Origin: CAVQBP01 sp963782475
Lineage (GTDB): Bacteria > Bacteroidota > Ignavibacteria > Ignavibacteriales > Ignavibacteriaceae
Length of the DNA stretch: 64,000 bases
Reading direction: 5' to 3'
Assembly: GCA_963782475.1 (NCBI GenBank)
Contig: CAWAJW010000014.1
Coordinates: 62,001-126,000, forward strand
Within the stretch, counting starts at the first letter, position 1, and every line of letters begins with the position of its first letter. Positions 40,125-49,751 of the stretch are shown in pieces. A program made the position numbers and the translations under genes. The notes under the pieces were generated by a model. That model worked only from the letters and a program-made list of their open reading frames with translations. It searched no databases and was not told the DNA's origin.

Positions 40125-41550
40125 CACATATAAAAGCAATACTTTGTCTGAGGTTTTACATTCTCGGGAATATATTTCATTATTAATCCAACTTTTCGAG
40201 CGCATTCAATCGTAATTGGATATTTGCCATCGATTTGAGTATTGTTCCAATTCATCTTTGTTAGACTTAAAATCTCTTCACAAATTGTTCTAGGAGATTC
40301 ATCACTTTCGATGATTCTTATCTCTATGGGTTTGGGAACATATAGTCCTGGATATGTTTGATAGTAATCGATTGAACCTCTTGTAAACAAAAGATGACTG
40401 GTTTCATCTATATGGATTAAAGAACCTCTCTTAATTGGATATAGTCCATTACGGAAAAGTCTTGTAGTTGAATCCAAAATGGTTACATAATCAACAAGCT
40501 GTATTCTAAGATCATTTGCAGCTTTGGATAAACCTTCCATTTCATCGTCATTAAAATTGGATGTTTTATGAATGACAATTCTAGCAGGTGTGGTTTTATG
40601 GATGGTTTCATATTCTTTTACGACTCCACTAAATAAAACATAGGACTGTTTTTCATTTAGATGAGGTTGTTTATCGTCTTCACTAATTTCCACCGGTGAT
40701 CCACGCAAGATAACACCATTACCTAAATCATCAAATAATTGTGCAAGACTTGTATGAGTCTGTCTTTTGTCTCGGCTACGGTAGAAACTTATTCCAATAA
40801 AACAAGTGGTAACTTTGCTGTTATCTCTAATTAAACGCCATGGAATATGATTTGTCTTATAATAGACAGCTGTACAAAAATTCCATGCTTTTGTAGCATC
40901 ATCTTGCTTCCCACCTTTCTCTCTATAATTTTCTAGAGAATCCTGTAACACAAGTTGAATAGGTTTACCCACCTGCATTGATTTGGCTTTAAGTAACCTT
41001 CTGAAATCAGTTTCGAGCTTTGTCTCTTCTTTTTTATTTTGTATTGTCTCCTCGACCTCATTAATCGTCTGTTTCATAATAAATTTCTGTAATTTGTTTG
41101 GAATAATGCATACTACGGCATCAACTCCTTTATCAACAGCTAAGTAACTGATATGAGAATAATACAGTTCAGCACACTCCGTTAATCTCTTTTCCCAATT
41201 ATCAATCCTTGCTATTTCTTTTATATCAAGATTAGTGATCGATCTTGAAAGAGATTTATCAGTGACAAGATTGGCATCGAAACCTAAACCTTCTTTAAAT
41301 CCACAAAAAGAAGTAAATAAGTTGGGTTGTCTATTTCCAAATTTTGAAGGTATATATCCCCTACAAGTTTCTATCCATGCAAAGAATTTATCAATGTTCT
41401 CGGTTTCCCAACAACACCTAAAAGTATTTCTCTTCTTCTATTGTGAATTTTGATGTCGTAAGCATAAAAATCATTTATTCCTCTTCGAGGACAAAAATGG
41501 ATGCTGTTTCCAAATTCTAACTGTGGCTCAGGTATGTAATCAAGTATCAT
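40124..41550 (-). CDS. Short prokaryotic Argonaute (MID-PIWI), catalytically inactive-looking, one frameshift
   Basis: About 475 residues from the ATG at 41550 (MILDYIPEPQLEFG). The family opening EPQLEFGNSIHFCPRRGIND is clear. The frame breaks near 41401-41412 (one base missing), after which ENIDKFFAWIETCRGYIP continues. The MID region has DFRRLLKAKSMQVGKPIQLV, the guide 5'-end pocket pattern. The PIWI domain runs to the end with PARIVIHKTSNFNDDEMEGL and LTKMNWNNTQIDGKYPITI. Where active Agos have the first Asp (GxD), this one has FIGISFYRS, and HKTSNF replaces HRDG, so slicing is unlikely. No N or PAZ domain is present; the upstream SMEK-APAZ-like gene would supply the APAZ half. ATG overlaps its stop by four bases. 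Confidence 0.88.
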
Positions 41551-43019
41551 ATATCAAATTCCAATAAACCATCTTTATCTTTCATCTCATTAAGATCATC
41601 TTTTGATTCATCCGATATCCAATTTTCTTCTGGAAGATTAGGGGCATTATTAAATGTTAAGAATTGTTTGAATCCAATAAAATTTCTAGGTTTTTGATTC
41701 TCTTCTTTGAATAACTCATATTGTGACTTCCCATATTTCAGGTAATTGCCAATGAATTTTATATGGTTAAGGATGTGTTGATTCTTTTCCTTCCGTTTCA
41801 AAAAACTAACAACATCCTCATGTTGCCAATAATGTTTTTGTCTCCCGTCGTATGTGATATACCATTCGGGAGTTATTTCTAAATACCATTTATTATCATA
41901 AAATCTGAAAAGAATGCTAAACGCCAGGTTGGTATAATACCAAGGAGTAAGGTCTTTTTTGTGAAGTTTAACTCTAATTACATCTCTAGAAATATTTCGT
42001 TTCCCAGTGTTCCAAGATTCTGATCTGGTTATTAATTCCTCATCTTCCGGTACATAGACATATACATTATCTTCATGATAGAAATCTATTCCTAAAAAAT
42101 AAGCCTGTTTGGAGAGGCAATATTTCAGAAGTGCTTTAAATGCTCTTAAGCAATTTTGATCTTGTTCATAGAATTCCTCTGGTCTAATTACATCAACTGT
42201 CCCCACATCGACTAATCTACTTAAGTCATGACTTGTATTGCGTAAATCATGAAAGGTATAAATTTGTTTTCCAAAATCAATCCAATCTGCACTAAACCTT
42301 AATCCATTTTGATTTTTGTAATGATAAATAACCTCACGGTCATTCGCTCTTTTCTTTTTCATACCTTTCAGGACATCATTTCTATCTATGCTAAGTTTTC
42401 CCACATAAAGATCTTCTGGGAATTTTATTTCCAAAAGATTAGTAGTCACAATTTCAGTATTCAGAGTGTTAAAACTATTTTGGAACTCAGATAACTTTTT
42501 ATCTGCAAGTTGTTGCTCCAGTAAATCTTCAATTCGTTTGATTTTGTTGTAATCTTCAATTGAATGTATTCGTTTAATGAGAATCTCTACTATCAAGGAT
42601 GTTTTCCTTCGAAGAAAATCTAAATTTACCCTGGATGATCCTGGAATAATCTTTTTCCGAATATGACTCTTCCTTTTCGGTGAGTATGAAAATGTAGAGA
42701 GTTTGGTAATCTTTGAAATAACCTTTTAGAACAAATTGCTTAAGAGTATATTTAACTTTGGCATTAGTTGAAGTTGAGGTAATTTGAAATGCAACTTTGT
42801 CTTCTTCTTTATCTCCTAGGTCTATTCCTTCGAAATTTTTTTTTGCGCTGTTTAGATTGACCAAATGTTGAAAGCCAAAGACTTCTCTAAAAATTGGGAG
42901 CAATACATTTTCAGAGAGATAGTTAACACCATATTGGTTAATGGAATTCAGTCCCTTAATCTCGACTACTAAGCGACTAAGGAGTGAACTATTCGCTGGA
43001 TTGATGTTAGTTGATTCAT
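41547..43019 (-). CDS. SMEK-domain plus APAZ-like Argonaute partner (two frameshifts)
   Basis: About 490 residues after correction, from the ATG at 43019 (MNQLTSIQRIVHS). Residues 1-140 match the SMEK domain: LLSRLVVEIKGLNSINQYG, LLPIFREVFG, LVNLNS, GIDLGD, VAFQITSTST and LYIFILTEK. The rest is APAZ-like: YYTNLAFSILFRF then KWYLEITPEWYITYDG and SFLKRKEKNQHILNHIKF. In short Ago systems the APAZ protein carries the toxic effector domain and forms a heterodimer with MID-PIWI. Frame breaks lie near 42973-42986 (one base missing) and 42585-42597 (one extra). A hairpin lies at 43058-43077, upstream. The effector activity of SMEK is not known to me. Confidence 0.75.
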
Positions 43020-43057
43020 TTAAATCTATTGCAACTCTCCAAATTTAGAAAAATTAC

Positions 43058-43077
43058 AATCTGTGACTGATCAGATT
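43058..43077 (-). terminator. Small hairpin between hsdMS and the SMEK-APAZ gene
   Basis: On the minus strand AATCTG, an 8-base loop and CAGATT are followed by GTAATTTTTC. The six-pair stem is weak. It sits within the 59-base gap after the hsdMS stop and may partly terminate or process the operon mRNA. Confidence 0.35.
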
Positions 43078-43078
43078 T

Positions 43079-45259
43079 TTATTTTGTCCACAATTGATTT
43101 AAAATCTCTTCTGTTGGAAGTACAAAAATCTTTTTCTTCAATTTTTCCTTATTTAATCCTCTACCTTCTCTTGCACCACCCTTAAGTAAATCAGTTTGTT
43201 CATTAATTTTTAACCTCATGATACTTCCCACTATAATTCCTATCCTAAAATCTAGCGGTCGAAAAACATTATAAGCCCCACTGAATGCACCAACTTCATA
43301 CATAAATACATCTAAATTTGGTATTTCTCTACTCAATCCGAATACCATGTCTCCAGCATATGCCACTTTATAATTCATAATGCTCTTGGATAATTTTTTT
43401 GTAAATTTTTCTTCCCTAGCTTGAATTCCACTATTTGTCACACTATAAATTGAAGGAGAGTAATTTATATCTTTGACTCTTAATGAACTCTCCTCAAAAA
43501 GGTCGCCGAATTTTTTTATAGACCAACCGTTTGGTATTTTCCCTACTATTCGATCATAAACATACTCTTGCAAATCATCCAAATCAAATTCCAGAAAATA
43601 TTTCTTTATCAACCCTTTGAAAAGTAATTGTACTAATAGTTCAGTCTCACTGGCAACTTTCATTAATTCAAATGCTACATTGATTTTTAAAAGTTGTTTG
43701 CCATTCCATTTTTCCAATATATTATTGGTTTTTTGAAGAAATTTGTCTTGCAAAATATTTAATCTTTTTGGAAAGGTATCTGAGTTAAAATCAATTTTTA
43801 AATCGATAACTTGTTTTTGTGGACTAACGTATACATTTGGAGACAAATTGTAATTGTTTTCTTTAACATCTTCTAAATTGGTGGAGTGACTAAACCCTGT
43901 AATGTCTTTATAATTACCTGCAATATTTCTCCAATGATGGTAAGTTTCAGAAATTCTCGTAATTTCATCATCTTTTAACACTCTAAACTTTCTCTTTGGC
44001 ATTGAACCAATTTTTGAAGCATCAATAAACAATATTTCATTCTCTCTGTTACGAAATTTATCATTCTTTCGGTTTCGATTTATTAACCATATACAAGCAG
44101 TAATCTGGGTATTTGAAAAGAGGTGAGAAGGAAGGGCAACAATACAATCTATAACATTAAATTCAATTAGTTTCTTTTTTATTTTTCCTTCGGTTGAAGT
44201 AAGTGTAGTCAAGGAAGTATCAGCCAGCACAAATCCAGCTTGACCAGTAGGAGCTAAGTGATAGATGAAATGCATTATCCATGCGTAGTTTGCATTACCA
44301 GCCGGTGGGATTAAATTCTCACCAAGTACCCGCCATCGTGCATCGTTTTGTAATAGCTCACCACTCCAATCACTGTCATTAAACGGCGGATTTGCCAAAA
44401 TGAAATCTGCCTTCAAATCTTTATGAGCATCATTTAAGAAACTGCCTTCATTATTCCATCTTACATTCGTACTGTCAATCCCTCTGATTGCCAGGTTCAT
44501 CTTGCACAACCGCCACGTAGTTTGATTACTTTCCTGTCCATAAATTGCAATTCGATCAGCTGGATTCAAAGATAGGCCATTCCCGTTTTTCTTCTTAAAA
44601 TGATCAGAGTGTGCCTCAATAAACTTTTCACTTTGAATGAACATACCACCACTGCCACAGCAAGGATCAAATACTCTTCCTTCGTAGGGTTCCAGCATTT
44701 CCACTAGTAAACGTACAACACTGGTTGGCGTATAGAATTGTCCACCTTTCTTTCCCTCTGCAAGTGCAAATTGCCCTAGAAATACTCGTAGACTTTACCA
44801 AGAATGTCTTTACTTTTGGCTTCTTTAGTACCAAGAGTTGCTGAGGCAAATAGGTCAATCAAACTGCCAAGTGACTGTTTATCCAGTTTCTCCTGTGCAT
44901 AAACTTTTGGCAGTACATTATTTTTGAGTGGCGGATTATCTTTTTTCTATAGCCAGCATTGCATCGTCAATATCTTTTCCAATGGAAGGAAGCTTTGCCC
45001 TTCCTTGTAAATATTTCCATCGTGCAGTAGGCGGTACATAAAATACATTTTCAGCCAGGTATTCATTCTTATCTTCCGGATCAGCCCCTTCGCTTTTCTG
45101 AGCCACTAATTTATTATGCAACTCCCCAAAGGCATCCGAGATGTATTTGAGGAATATCAGACCAAGCACAACATGTTTGTATTCTGCTGCATCCATATTC
45201 TTACGGAGTTTGTCCGCAGCCTTCCACAATTTCTTTTGTAATTCCTGAATATCTTCCAT
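43079..45259 (-). CDS. Type I methyltransferase HsdM fused to a single-TRD HsdS half (two frameshifts)
   Basis: About 727 residues after correction from the ATG at 45259 (MEDIQELQKKLWKAADKLRK). The HsdM N-domain is followed by the N6-adenine methylase domain: FYTPTSVVRLLVEML, FDPCCGSGGMF (SAM motif I) and ILANPPFNDSDW (motif IV NPPF). From about residue 520 a coiled-coil-like spacer leads to one target-recognition domain: GKIPNGWSIKKFGDLFEES ... and LNKEKLKKKIFVLPTEEIL, which match HsdS conserved regions. Breaks: one extra base in a T6 run at 44941-44946 and one missing near 44780-44782, where an in-frame TAG results. No separate hsdS gene is present, so two fused subunits per complex could provide a symmetric target. 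Confidence 0.88.
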
Positions 45260-45762
45260 TAAGATCAACTGCCGATTGTTATTGAAATGAGTCTTGGACT
45301 CCCTTTCTTCTCTTTCTATGAGAGCAAAAACATGCATATTTCGAAAATAACACAAACAGTGATAAATTCACAGCAAAAAAGAGAGTAAAATTTCCCCTTG
45401 AAATTCAGTGCTTAAGTGTATTCGAATGGATTAACGTTAATGACTTGGAAATTTTTGCACTGACACTAACAGCCTTTTAGTGTAGTGTTGCTACATTCTC
45501 ATTTTGAGCTATTGTGTTAGCATACATACTTTCATATGTTTGCCCTCGGGAAAGGAGACGATTTATGATTAAGGTAACTCTGTTTATCCCCCGTAAGATG
45601 TACGATGTGATTAAGTCAGGTGCAGATGAAAAGGGGATGGGCTATCCGAATTTCTGAGAAGAATTTTGGATACTTACATATATAAACCAAATAACTAAGC
45701 ACACAATCGCAGGGGGCATTGCCAGCAAGTGATGTCCTCTGTTTTATATTTGAAAGGAAATT
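45260..45762. promoter_or_regulatory. Divergent promoter region of the defence operon and DUF3631-like gene
   Basis: About 500 bases separate hsdMS (minus) from the ATPase gene (plus). They should hold both promoters, though no box is clear enough to assign. A small plus-strand ORF at 45565-45657 lies within. Confidence 0.5.
45565..45657 (+). CDS. Possible 30-residue small protein
   Basis: ATG at 45565 follows GGAAAGGAGACGATTT, a very good ribosome-binding site. The peptide begins MIKVTLFIPRKMYDVIKSG and ends at TGA 45655-45657. It resembles the opening of a longer protein, and the same kind of frame break seen elsewhere in the element might have cut it. No family is recognised. Confidence 0.4.
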   Translation: MIKVTLFIPRKMYDVIKSGADEKGMGYPNF

Positions 45763-47157
45763 ATGAATTCGAATACAGTTAATACGATCGATATTCTCAA
45801 TGAACTCAAAGATTATAATCAATTGGAAAAATTACACCCTGTCCAGGATTTTGTGAATGAAAAGCTATTCTATGGATTCACAGTGAAAGATAAGAATTTC
45901 GTTATCAATTCTGACTATGAAATTCACGAATTATCAAATTTGAATGCAATAGGTCTGGCACCAATAGTGGATGAGGTAGTAACTTCAAGATTCCCAATCG
46001 AAAAGCTCCAAACAATAATTACCGATCCGAATCAAGTAAATCCAGCGGAATTGTTCAGCGAAATTAGGGAATATATTTCAAGATTCATTTACCTGCCGGA
46101 AGAGAGGCATTATGATTTGCTGGTACTTTGGACAATGGGAACATATACTTTCAAAATCTTCCGTTATTTCCCATACATTCATTTGAATGCGGAGAAGAAC
46201 TCTGGCAAAACAACTCTAATGGACGTTTTGGCTCCGATTTGTTTTAATGGAGACATCTCGTCAAATCAAACGGAGGCAGTTATATTTAGGGAGGTTCAAT
46301 TTAGTCTGCCGACCATGTTTATGGATGAAGTCGAAAAGCTTTCAAAAAACAGCAGGCAATTTATGAACACAGGAATTGCTGATGTCTTGAAAACAGGATT
46401 TAATAGTAACGGGGCAGTCAAAAGATGTATTGGAGATGATTACAAGATAGGCAAGTTCAGTAGTTATTGTCCGAAAATGCTTGCAGGTATAAATGAACTC
46501 GAAGAGGTTCTAAGAGATAGAACTATCGGTATAGCCATGATACGAAAAGGGAAAGATGAAACCCTTGAAAAATATATTGATTCAGATACCAATATACAAC
46601 ATCAACAGAAAGAGATAAGGGACAAACTTTATATGCTTGGATTAAACTTTTGTTCTGATATTTTCAATTCTTATAAAGAACTATCAAACAATCAGGAAAT
46701 TATTGAAGTGCTTGATAATCGAACTTCGGATTTGTGGTTGCCAATAATAGCATTTGCCAAATTAGTTGATGGTGATAGCACTCCAAATTTAACGTCAAAA
46801 ATTATTCTACTTGCTCAAGAGGAAAAAGCGAACAGGTTAATTGACGATCAGGAAGATAATGTCACAGTCAGACTCGTTTTAGAGCTAGACAAAATTATAA
46901 AGAACCGTTTAATTCATTTGCCAAATGAGGTTGATGATGATATCTTTTACTATGATGCCAAGAGGCTCCATCAATACCTTCAAAGGAACAATGTTATTCC
47001 CTATTCGATGAATCAGGCCACGCTTTCCAGAAGAATCAGGGCATTGTTTAAGGAGACAACGAGAAATTATCGTGATAAAGAAGATGGAGTGGTAAAGAAA
47101 GAGTACATAATTTCCAAATCAAAAGTTGAAGAACAGATGGCGAGATACTGTAATTGA
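45763..47157 (+). CDS. DUF3631-like P-loop ATPase (phage/plasmid helicase-type)
   Basis: 464 residues. The P-loop is HLNAEKNSGKTTLMDVLAPI at about residues 143-162, followed by TMFMDEVEKL (Walker B-like). The C-terminal part, DNRTSDLWLPIIAFAKLVDG, matches the DUF3631 domain of phage and island primase-helicase-like proteins. It probably acts on DNA in replication of the element. It is followed by the GTAACA repeat region, which may be its origin. The ATG follows GAAAGGAAATT. Confidence 0.7.
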   Translation: MNSNTVNTIDILNELKDYNQLEKLHPVQDFVNEKLFYGFTVKDKNFVINSDYEIHELSNLNAIGLAPIVDEVVTSRFPIEKLQTIITDPNQVNPAELFSEIREYISRFIYLPEERHYDLLVLWTMGTYTFKIFRYFPYIHLNAEKNSGKTTLMDVLAPICFNGDISSNQTEAVIFREVQFSLPTMFMDEVEKLSKNSRQFMNTGIADVLKTGFNSNGAVKRCIGDDYKIGKFSSYCPKMLAGINELEEVLRDRTIGIAMIRKGKDETLEKYIDSDTNIQHQQKEIRDKLYMLGLNFCSDIFNSYKELSNNQEIIEVLDNRTSDLWLPIIAFAKLVDGDSTPNLTSKIILLAQEEKANRLIDDQEDNVTVRLVLELDKIIKNRLIHLPNEVDDDIFYYDAKRLHQYLQRNNVIPYSMNQATLSRRIRALFKETTRNYRDKEDGVVKKEYIISKSKVEEQMARYCN

Positions 47158-47679
47158 TTTCGTAACAAATCTGTAACAGCTTTCGTAACACTGAAATACT
47201 GCAAATGGGTTCATAATGTCAGATTTTCTTAGTTTGTTACTTTGTTACAGATAATTGAGAATAATGATGATAGGCAAAGAATTTACAAATTGTGATGAAA
47301 TGTTTACTTCAAAGAAGTGGATATCCCTTCAAAGGTACACATTTCTGATTTTAAGGTCATTTGAGTAACAAAATAGAAAAACCTCATAATATGAGCTGTT
47401 TTGCAAGGATTTTCTGTTACTGATTTTGTTACTTTTTTGTTGCGTTAAAGTGAATCGAGAGCATGCTTCCTGGTATGCTCTTTTTTTGCTCCCAAACTTC
47501 AAAAATTATTACGTAATGTATGCGCGTCTTATACCAGGAACACCGCCCCCTCCGTTTAAGGGTATAGGGGTTGCTTTTCGTTGAGTTTTTCGTTGAGTTA
47601 TAAATCCGTTCACATTCCTTCCGGTGGCTTACCCCTTCAGCCTGACGGCAATTAATTCACAACAAACAAGGAGTTCAAA
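47158..47679. repeat. Non-coding region with eight iteron-like GTAACA/TGTTAC repeats
   Basis: GTAACA starts at 47162, 47173, 47185 and 47365; its reverse complement TGTTAC at 47235, 47243, 47415 and 47427. Eight copies in 271 bases is far above chance for this base composition (well under one expected). Spacing within groups is 8-12 bases. Such clusters are typical of replication-initiator or regulator sites. A terminator lies at 47458-47487. The remaining ~190 bases to the next gene hold nothing that I recognise. Confidence 0.65.
47458..47487 (+). terminator. Rho-independent terminator after the repeat region
   Basis: AGAGCATGC and GTATGCTCT enclose a six-base loop (one G-T-type mismatch next to the loop) and run directly into TTTTTT. 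It would end the transcript of the DUF3631-like gene. Confidence 0.8.
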
Positions 47680-47964
47680 ATGAACGTACAAAGAGCAGAA
47701 ACAGATCGTAGAGGAAACATTACCGGAAACATAAACATCGACTTCTTAGAAGATGCACAGAAGTTTGATTCCGTATTCCTTGAACCTGATGAAATAGAAG
47801 ACGCTAATTTCCTGGAAGAGTGCAACAGCATTCTCTCACCAAAAGGATTCACCTTGGTGATTGGAAAAGCTAAGAAAACCAAGACGGGAAATTATCGCAC
47901 ATTCATTGGTGACAAGGATTATGTCAGACCAAGAACACTGCTAAGAAGACCTGCCAATGCTTAA
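47680..47964 (+). CDS. Hypothetical 94-residue element protein
   Basis: Starts MNVQRAETDRRGNITGNINI after AAGGAGTTCAAA. It is soluble, acidic in the first half and basic at the end (RPRTLLRRPANA), with FTLVIGKAKKTKTGNYRTFI in the middle, possibly a small beta-rich DNA-associated protein. I do not recognise a family. It shares its strong ribosome-binding site style with the other genes of the recombination block. Confidence 0.65.
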   Translation: MNVQRAETDRRGNITGNINIDFLEDAQKFDSVFLEPDEIEDANFLEECNSILSPKGFTLVIGKAKKTKTGNYRTFIGDKDYVRPRTLLRRPANA

Positions 47965-48635
47965 GAGATTGACGAGAGATGATCCAATAGGGTTGTCTCT
48001 CCAATTTCTTTTTCCCCCACACACAGAGAGTAAACGGCCATATATATAAAACATGACACATAGCTTAGTGTGATCACCATCACCTCAAAAAATTACACAC
48101 AATTAAGAAAGAAGCACTCACCTGGTGAGACCGTCAGTCATAAAACATAGGTGGCGTTGGTCATTTATTAGCGGGAAGTAATCAGAGGAATCAACAGAAA
48201 GGTTTCAGCTCCTAACCGGATTTATCGAAGCGAAGCGGAGCAAATCCGTAACCCACAAAAAAAGCTTTCACTCCCTCAGGGTTTCCCGATGGACGAGTCA
48301 CATTAGAGGTTTCCTCTAGAGGATTCGGATCAATACAGTTAGCTTCTCGTGGCTAATCACGTCTATTGCATTCGTATTCACTCTTGAGGGTCTCGACTTA
48401 AAAGTATCTCTGTGTCAATCAGTGGTCGGAGTCGAAGAGCTTCATCGGGTAGGATTCCCTGCCTGACGACTTACAATAAATGACTGGGAGCCTTGATATA
48501 TCTTACTTCAACTATTACTCGCAGTCATGACCGCAAAGTTACAAATCTGCTTATCATGAAGGCAAGCCAAAAGGTGAAAATCAGAAACCACAACAGAGAC
48601 AAAATTTTTGAACATAAAACAAAAGGAGAATTCAA
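47965..48635. other. 670-base non-coding stretch with two hairpins
   Basis: No frame gives family-like protein. CTCACC-T-GGTGAG at 48117-48129 is a perfect palindrome, and CGGATTT ... AAATCCG near 48219-48250 forms a 7-bp stem around an 18-base loop. The base composition is less AT-rich than the flanking genome. An RNA gene, an origin of transfer or a decayed gene are all possible; I cannot choose. Confidence 0.4.
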
Positions 48636-48839
48636 ATGATAGAACACAAATACCCCGTAATCGCTCATCACGGTGGACATGATGAAAATGGCCATTTCAG
48701 AACAGCATATTGCGAAGAGTGCAAAGAACAGATTTCTGTTTGGTACGAATCCGATGGTGACATGGATTCATACTGGAATGATTGCGCTAATCATGTTCAG
48801 AACAAACATCTCAAGATTGCATTCGTCACCGAAAAGTAA
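48636..48839 (+). CDS. Small putative zinc-ribbon protein, 67 residues
   Basis: AAAAGGAGAATTCAA precedes the ATG. The peptide has HHGGHDENGHFRTAYCEECK, so a CxxC pair preceded by several His, and NDCANHVQNKH near the end, which could complete a metal site. Such small element proteins are often of unknown function. It lies 51 bases before the DUF932-like gene. Confidence 0.6.
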   Translation: MIEHKYPVIAHHGGHDENGHFRTAYCEECKEQISVWYESDGDMDSYWNDCANHVQNKHLKIAFVTEK

Positions 48840-48890
48840 GAACCACAACAATAACCAATTCTGAAATGAAAAAAAAGGAGAAACCAAATC

Positions 48891-49694
48891 ATGAATCACC
48901 TGGAGAACTTATTAAACAGCCAGACAAGAATGGATGAATTGCTATATCCGTTTCTCTTCCCAGTTGAGGAAAGAAATGTCAGCTATGAATTCCACACAGA
49001 CCGGCTATTCCCTGAAACTCGTCTCAGACAAACAGAGCAGTATAAAGCCATAGTGAGATCAGACAACAACAGGCTGATCTCAATCATGCCAAAAACCTAC
49101 AAACTGATCACAAATGAGGAAGTAATCTTACCAGTCTTGAAGTTCCTCGATAACTTCGATAACAAGTGGCTAATTGATCCCTCTCATTCCTTTGTTGATG
49201 AAAAGCGAATGAGATTGCAGATAACATTTCCAGAATTAACTGTCAACGATGGAAATTCGGATGTTGCACTCAGTCTCTTCCTTCATAATTCATACAACGG
49301 AGTTGAAGGAGTTAGAGGATTCTGGGGAGGCATAAGAGCTATTTGTACCAACGGAATGGTATTCGGCAAGTTGCTTGGCAGTTTCTATCACCGACATACT
49401 TCCGGTATCGATCTCGAAAAGCTGAGAGTTCAACTGGAATCCACTTCCTCAAAATTGCCGGTAATAGCCGAGAGGATAAAGATTCTGCAAAGCATTGAAA
49501 CCAACAGTAAGCAGCTTAAGGACATCGAGACACATCTTGGAAAAACTGCTTTCAAATATGTTGAGCAAAACTTCTCATCAACTGAAAGCCAATACATTTT
49601 GCTCAATGTCCTTACTCACTATGTAAGTCATTTCGTACAATCACACTTGCGGGCTAATTACCAGAGAAGAATCTCTCACATCTTCGGGATTTAA
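48891..49694 (+). CDS. DUF932-like phage/plasmid protein
   Basis: 267 residues. The pattern QYKAIVRSDNNRLISIMPKT, then YKLITNEEVILPVLKFL, RMRLQITFPEL, SLFLHNSYNGVEGVRGFWGG and CTNGMVFGKLLGSFYHRHTS matches the DUF932 family, common on plasmids and phages beside recombination genes. Its function is unknown. It is preceded by AAAAAAGGAGAAACC. Confidence 0.8.
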   Translation: MNHLENLLNSQTRMDELLYPFLFPVEERNVSYEFHTDRLFPETRLRQTEQYKAIVRSDNNRLISIMPKTYKLITNEEVILPVLKFLDNFDNKWLIDPSHSFVDEKRMRLQITFPELTVNDGNSDVALSLFLHNSYNGVEGVRGFWGGIRAICTNGMVFGKLLGSFYHRHTSGIDLEKLRVQLESTSSKLPVIAERIKILQSIETNSKQLKDIETHLGKTAFKYVEQNFSSTESQYILLNVLTHYVSHFVQSHLRANYQRRISHIFGI

Positions 49695-49751
49695 TAGCCC
49701 GTTTCATCAAACACGCAATTCACAAACAACAAACAAAAACAAAGGAGAACT

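Noticed and set aside
40125..40205. 27-residue N-terminal extension of HsdR
   Set aside because: It would lie inside the Argonaute gene and has no HsdR-like sequence; the ATG at 40124 overlaps the Argonaute stop and gives the normal N-terminus.
41235..41453. Plus-strand frame of 72 codons opposite the Argonaute gene
   Set aside because: It is the antisense of the MID part of the Argonaute gene, whose own frame is family-like throughout.
44667..44858. 63-codon minus-strand frame between the two HsdM parts
   Set aside because: It is a shadow. The true methylase reading (GQFALAEGKKGGQFYTPTS) runs through the same bases in another frame once one base is restored near 44780.
36897..45259. A type III or BREX/DISARM-type system
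   Set aside because: The signature genes of those systems (Res/Mod pair, PglX/PglZ, DrmA/B) are absent; HsdR, the HsdM domain and the single TRD fit type I best.
47158..47440. The GTAACA repeats as a CRISPR array
   Set aside because: The units are only six bases, unevenly spaced and in both orientations; there are no spacers and no cas genes.
48636..48864. A second small plus-strand frame overlapping the zinc-ribbon candidate
   Set aside because: The frame at 48673 overlaps the one with the good ribosome-binding site and CxxC motif and has no features of its own.
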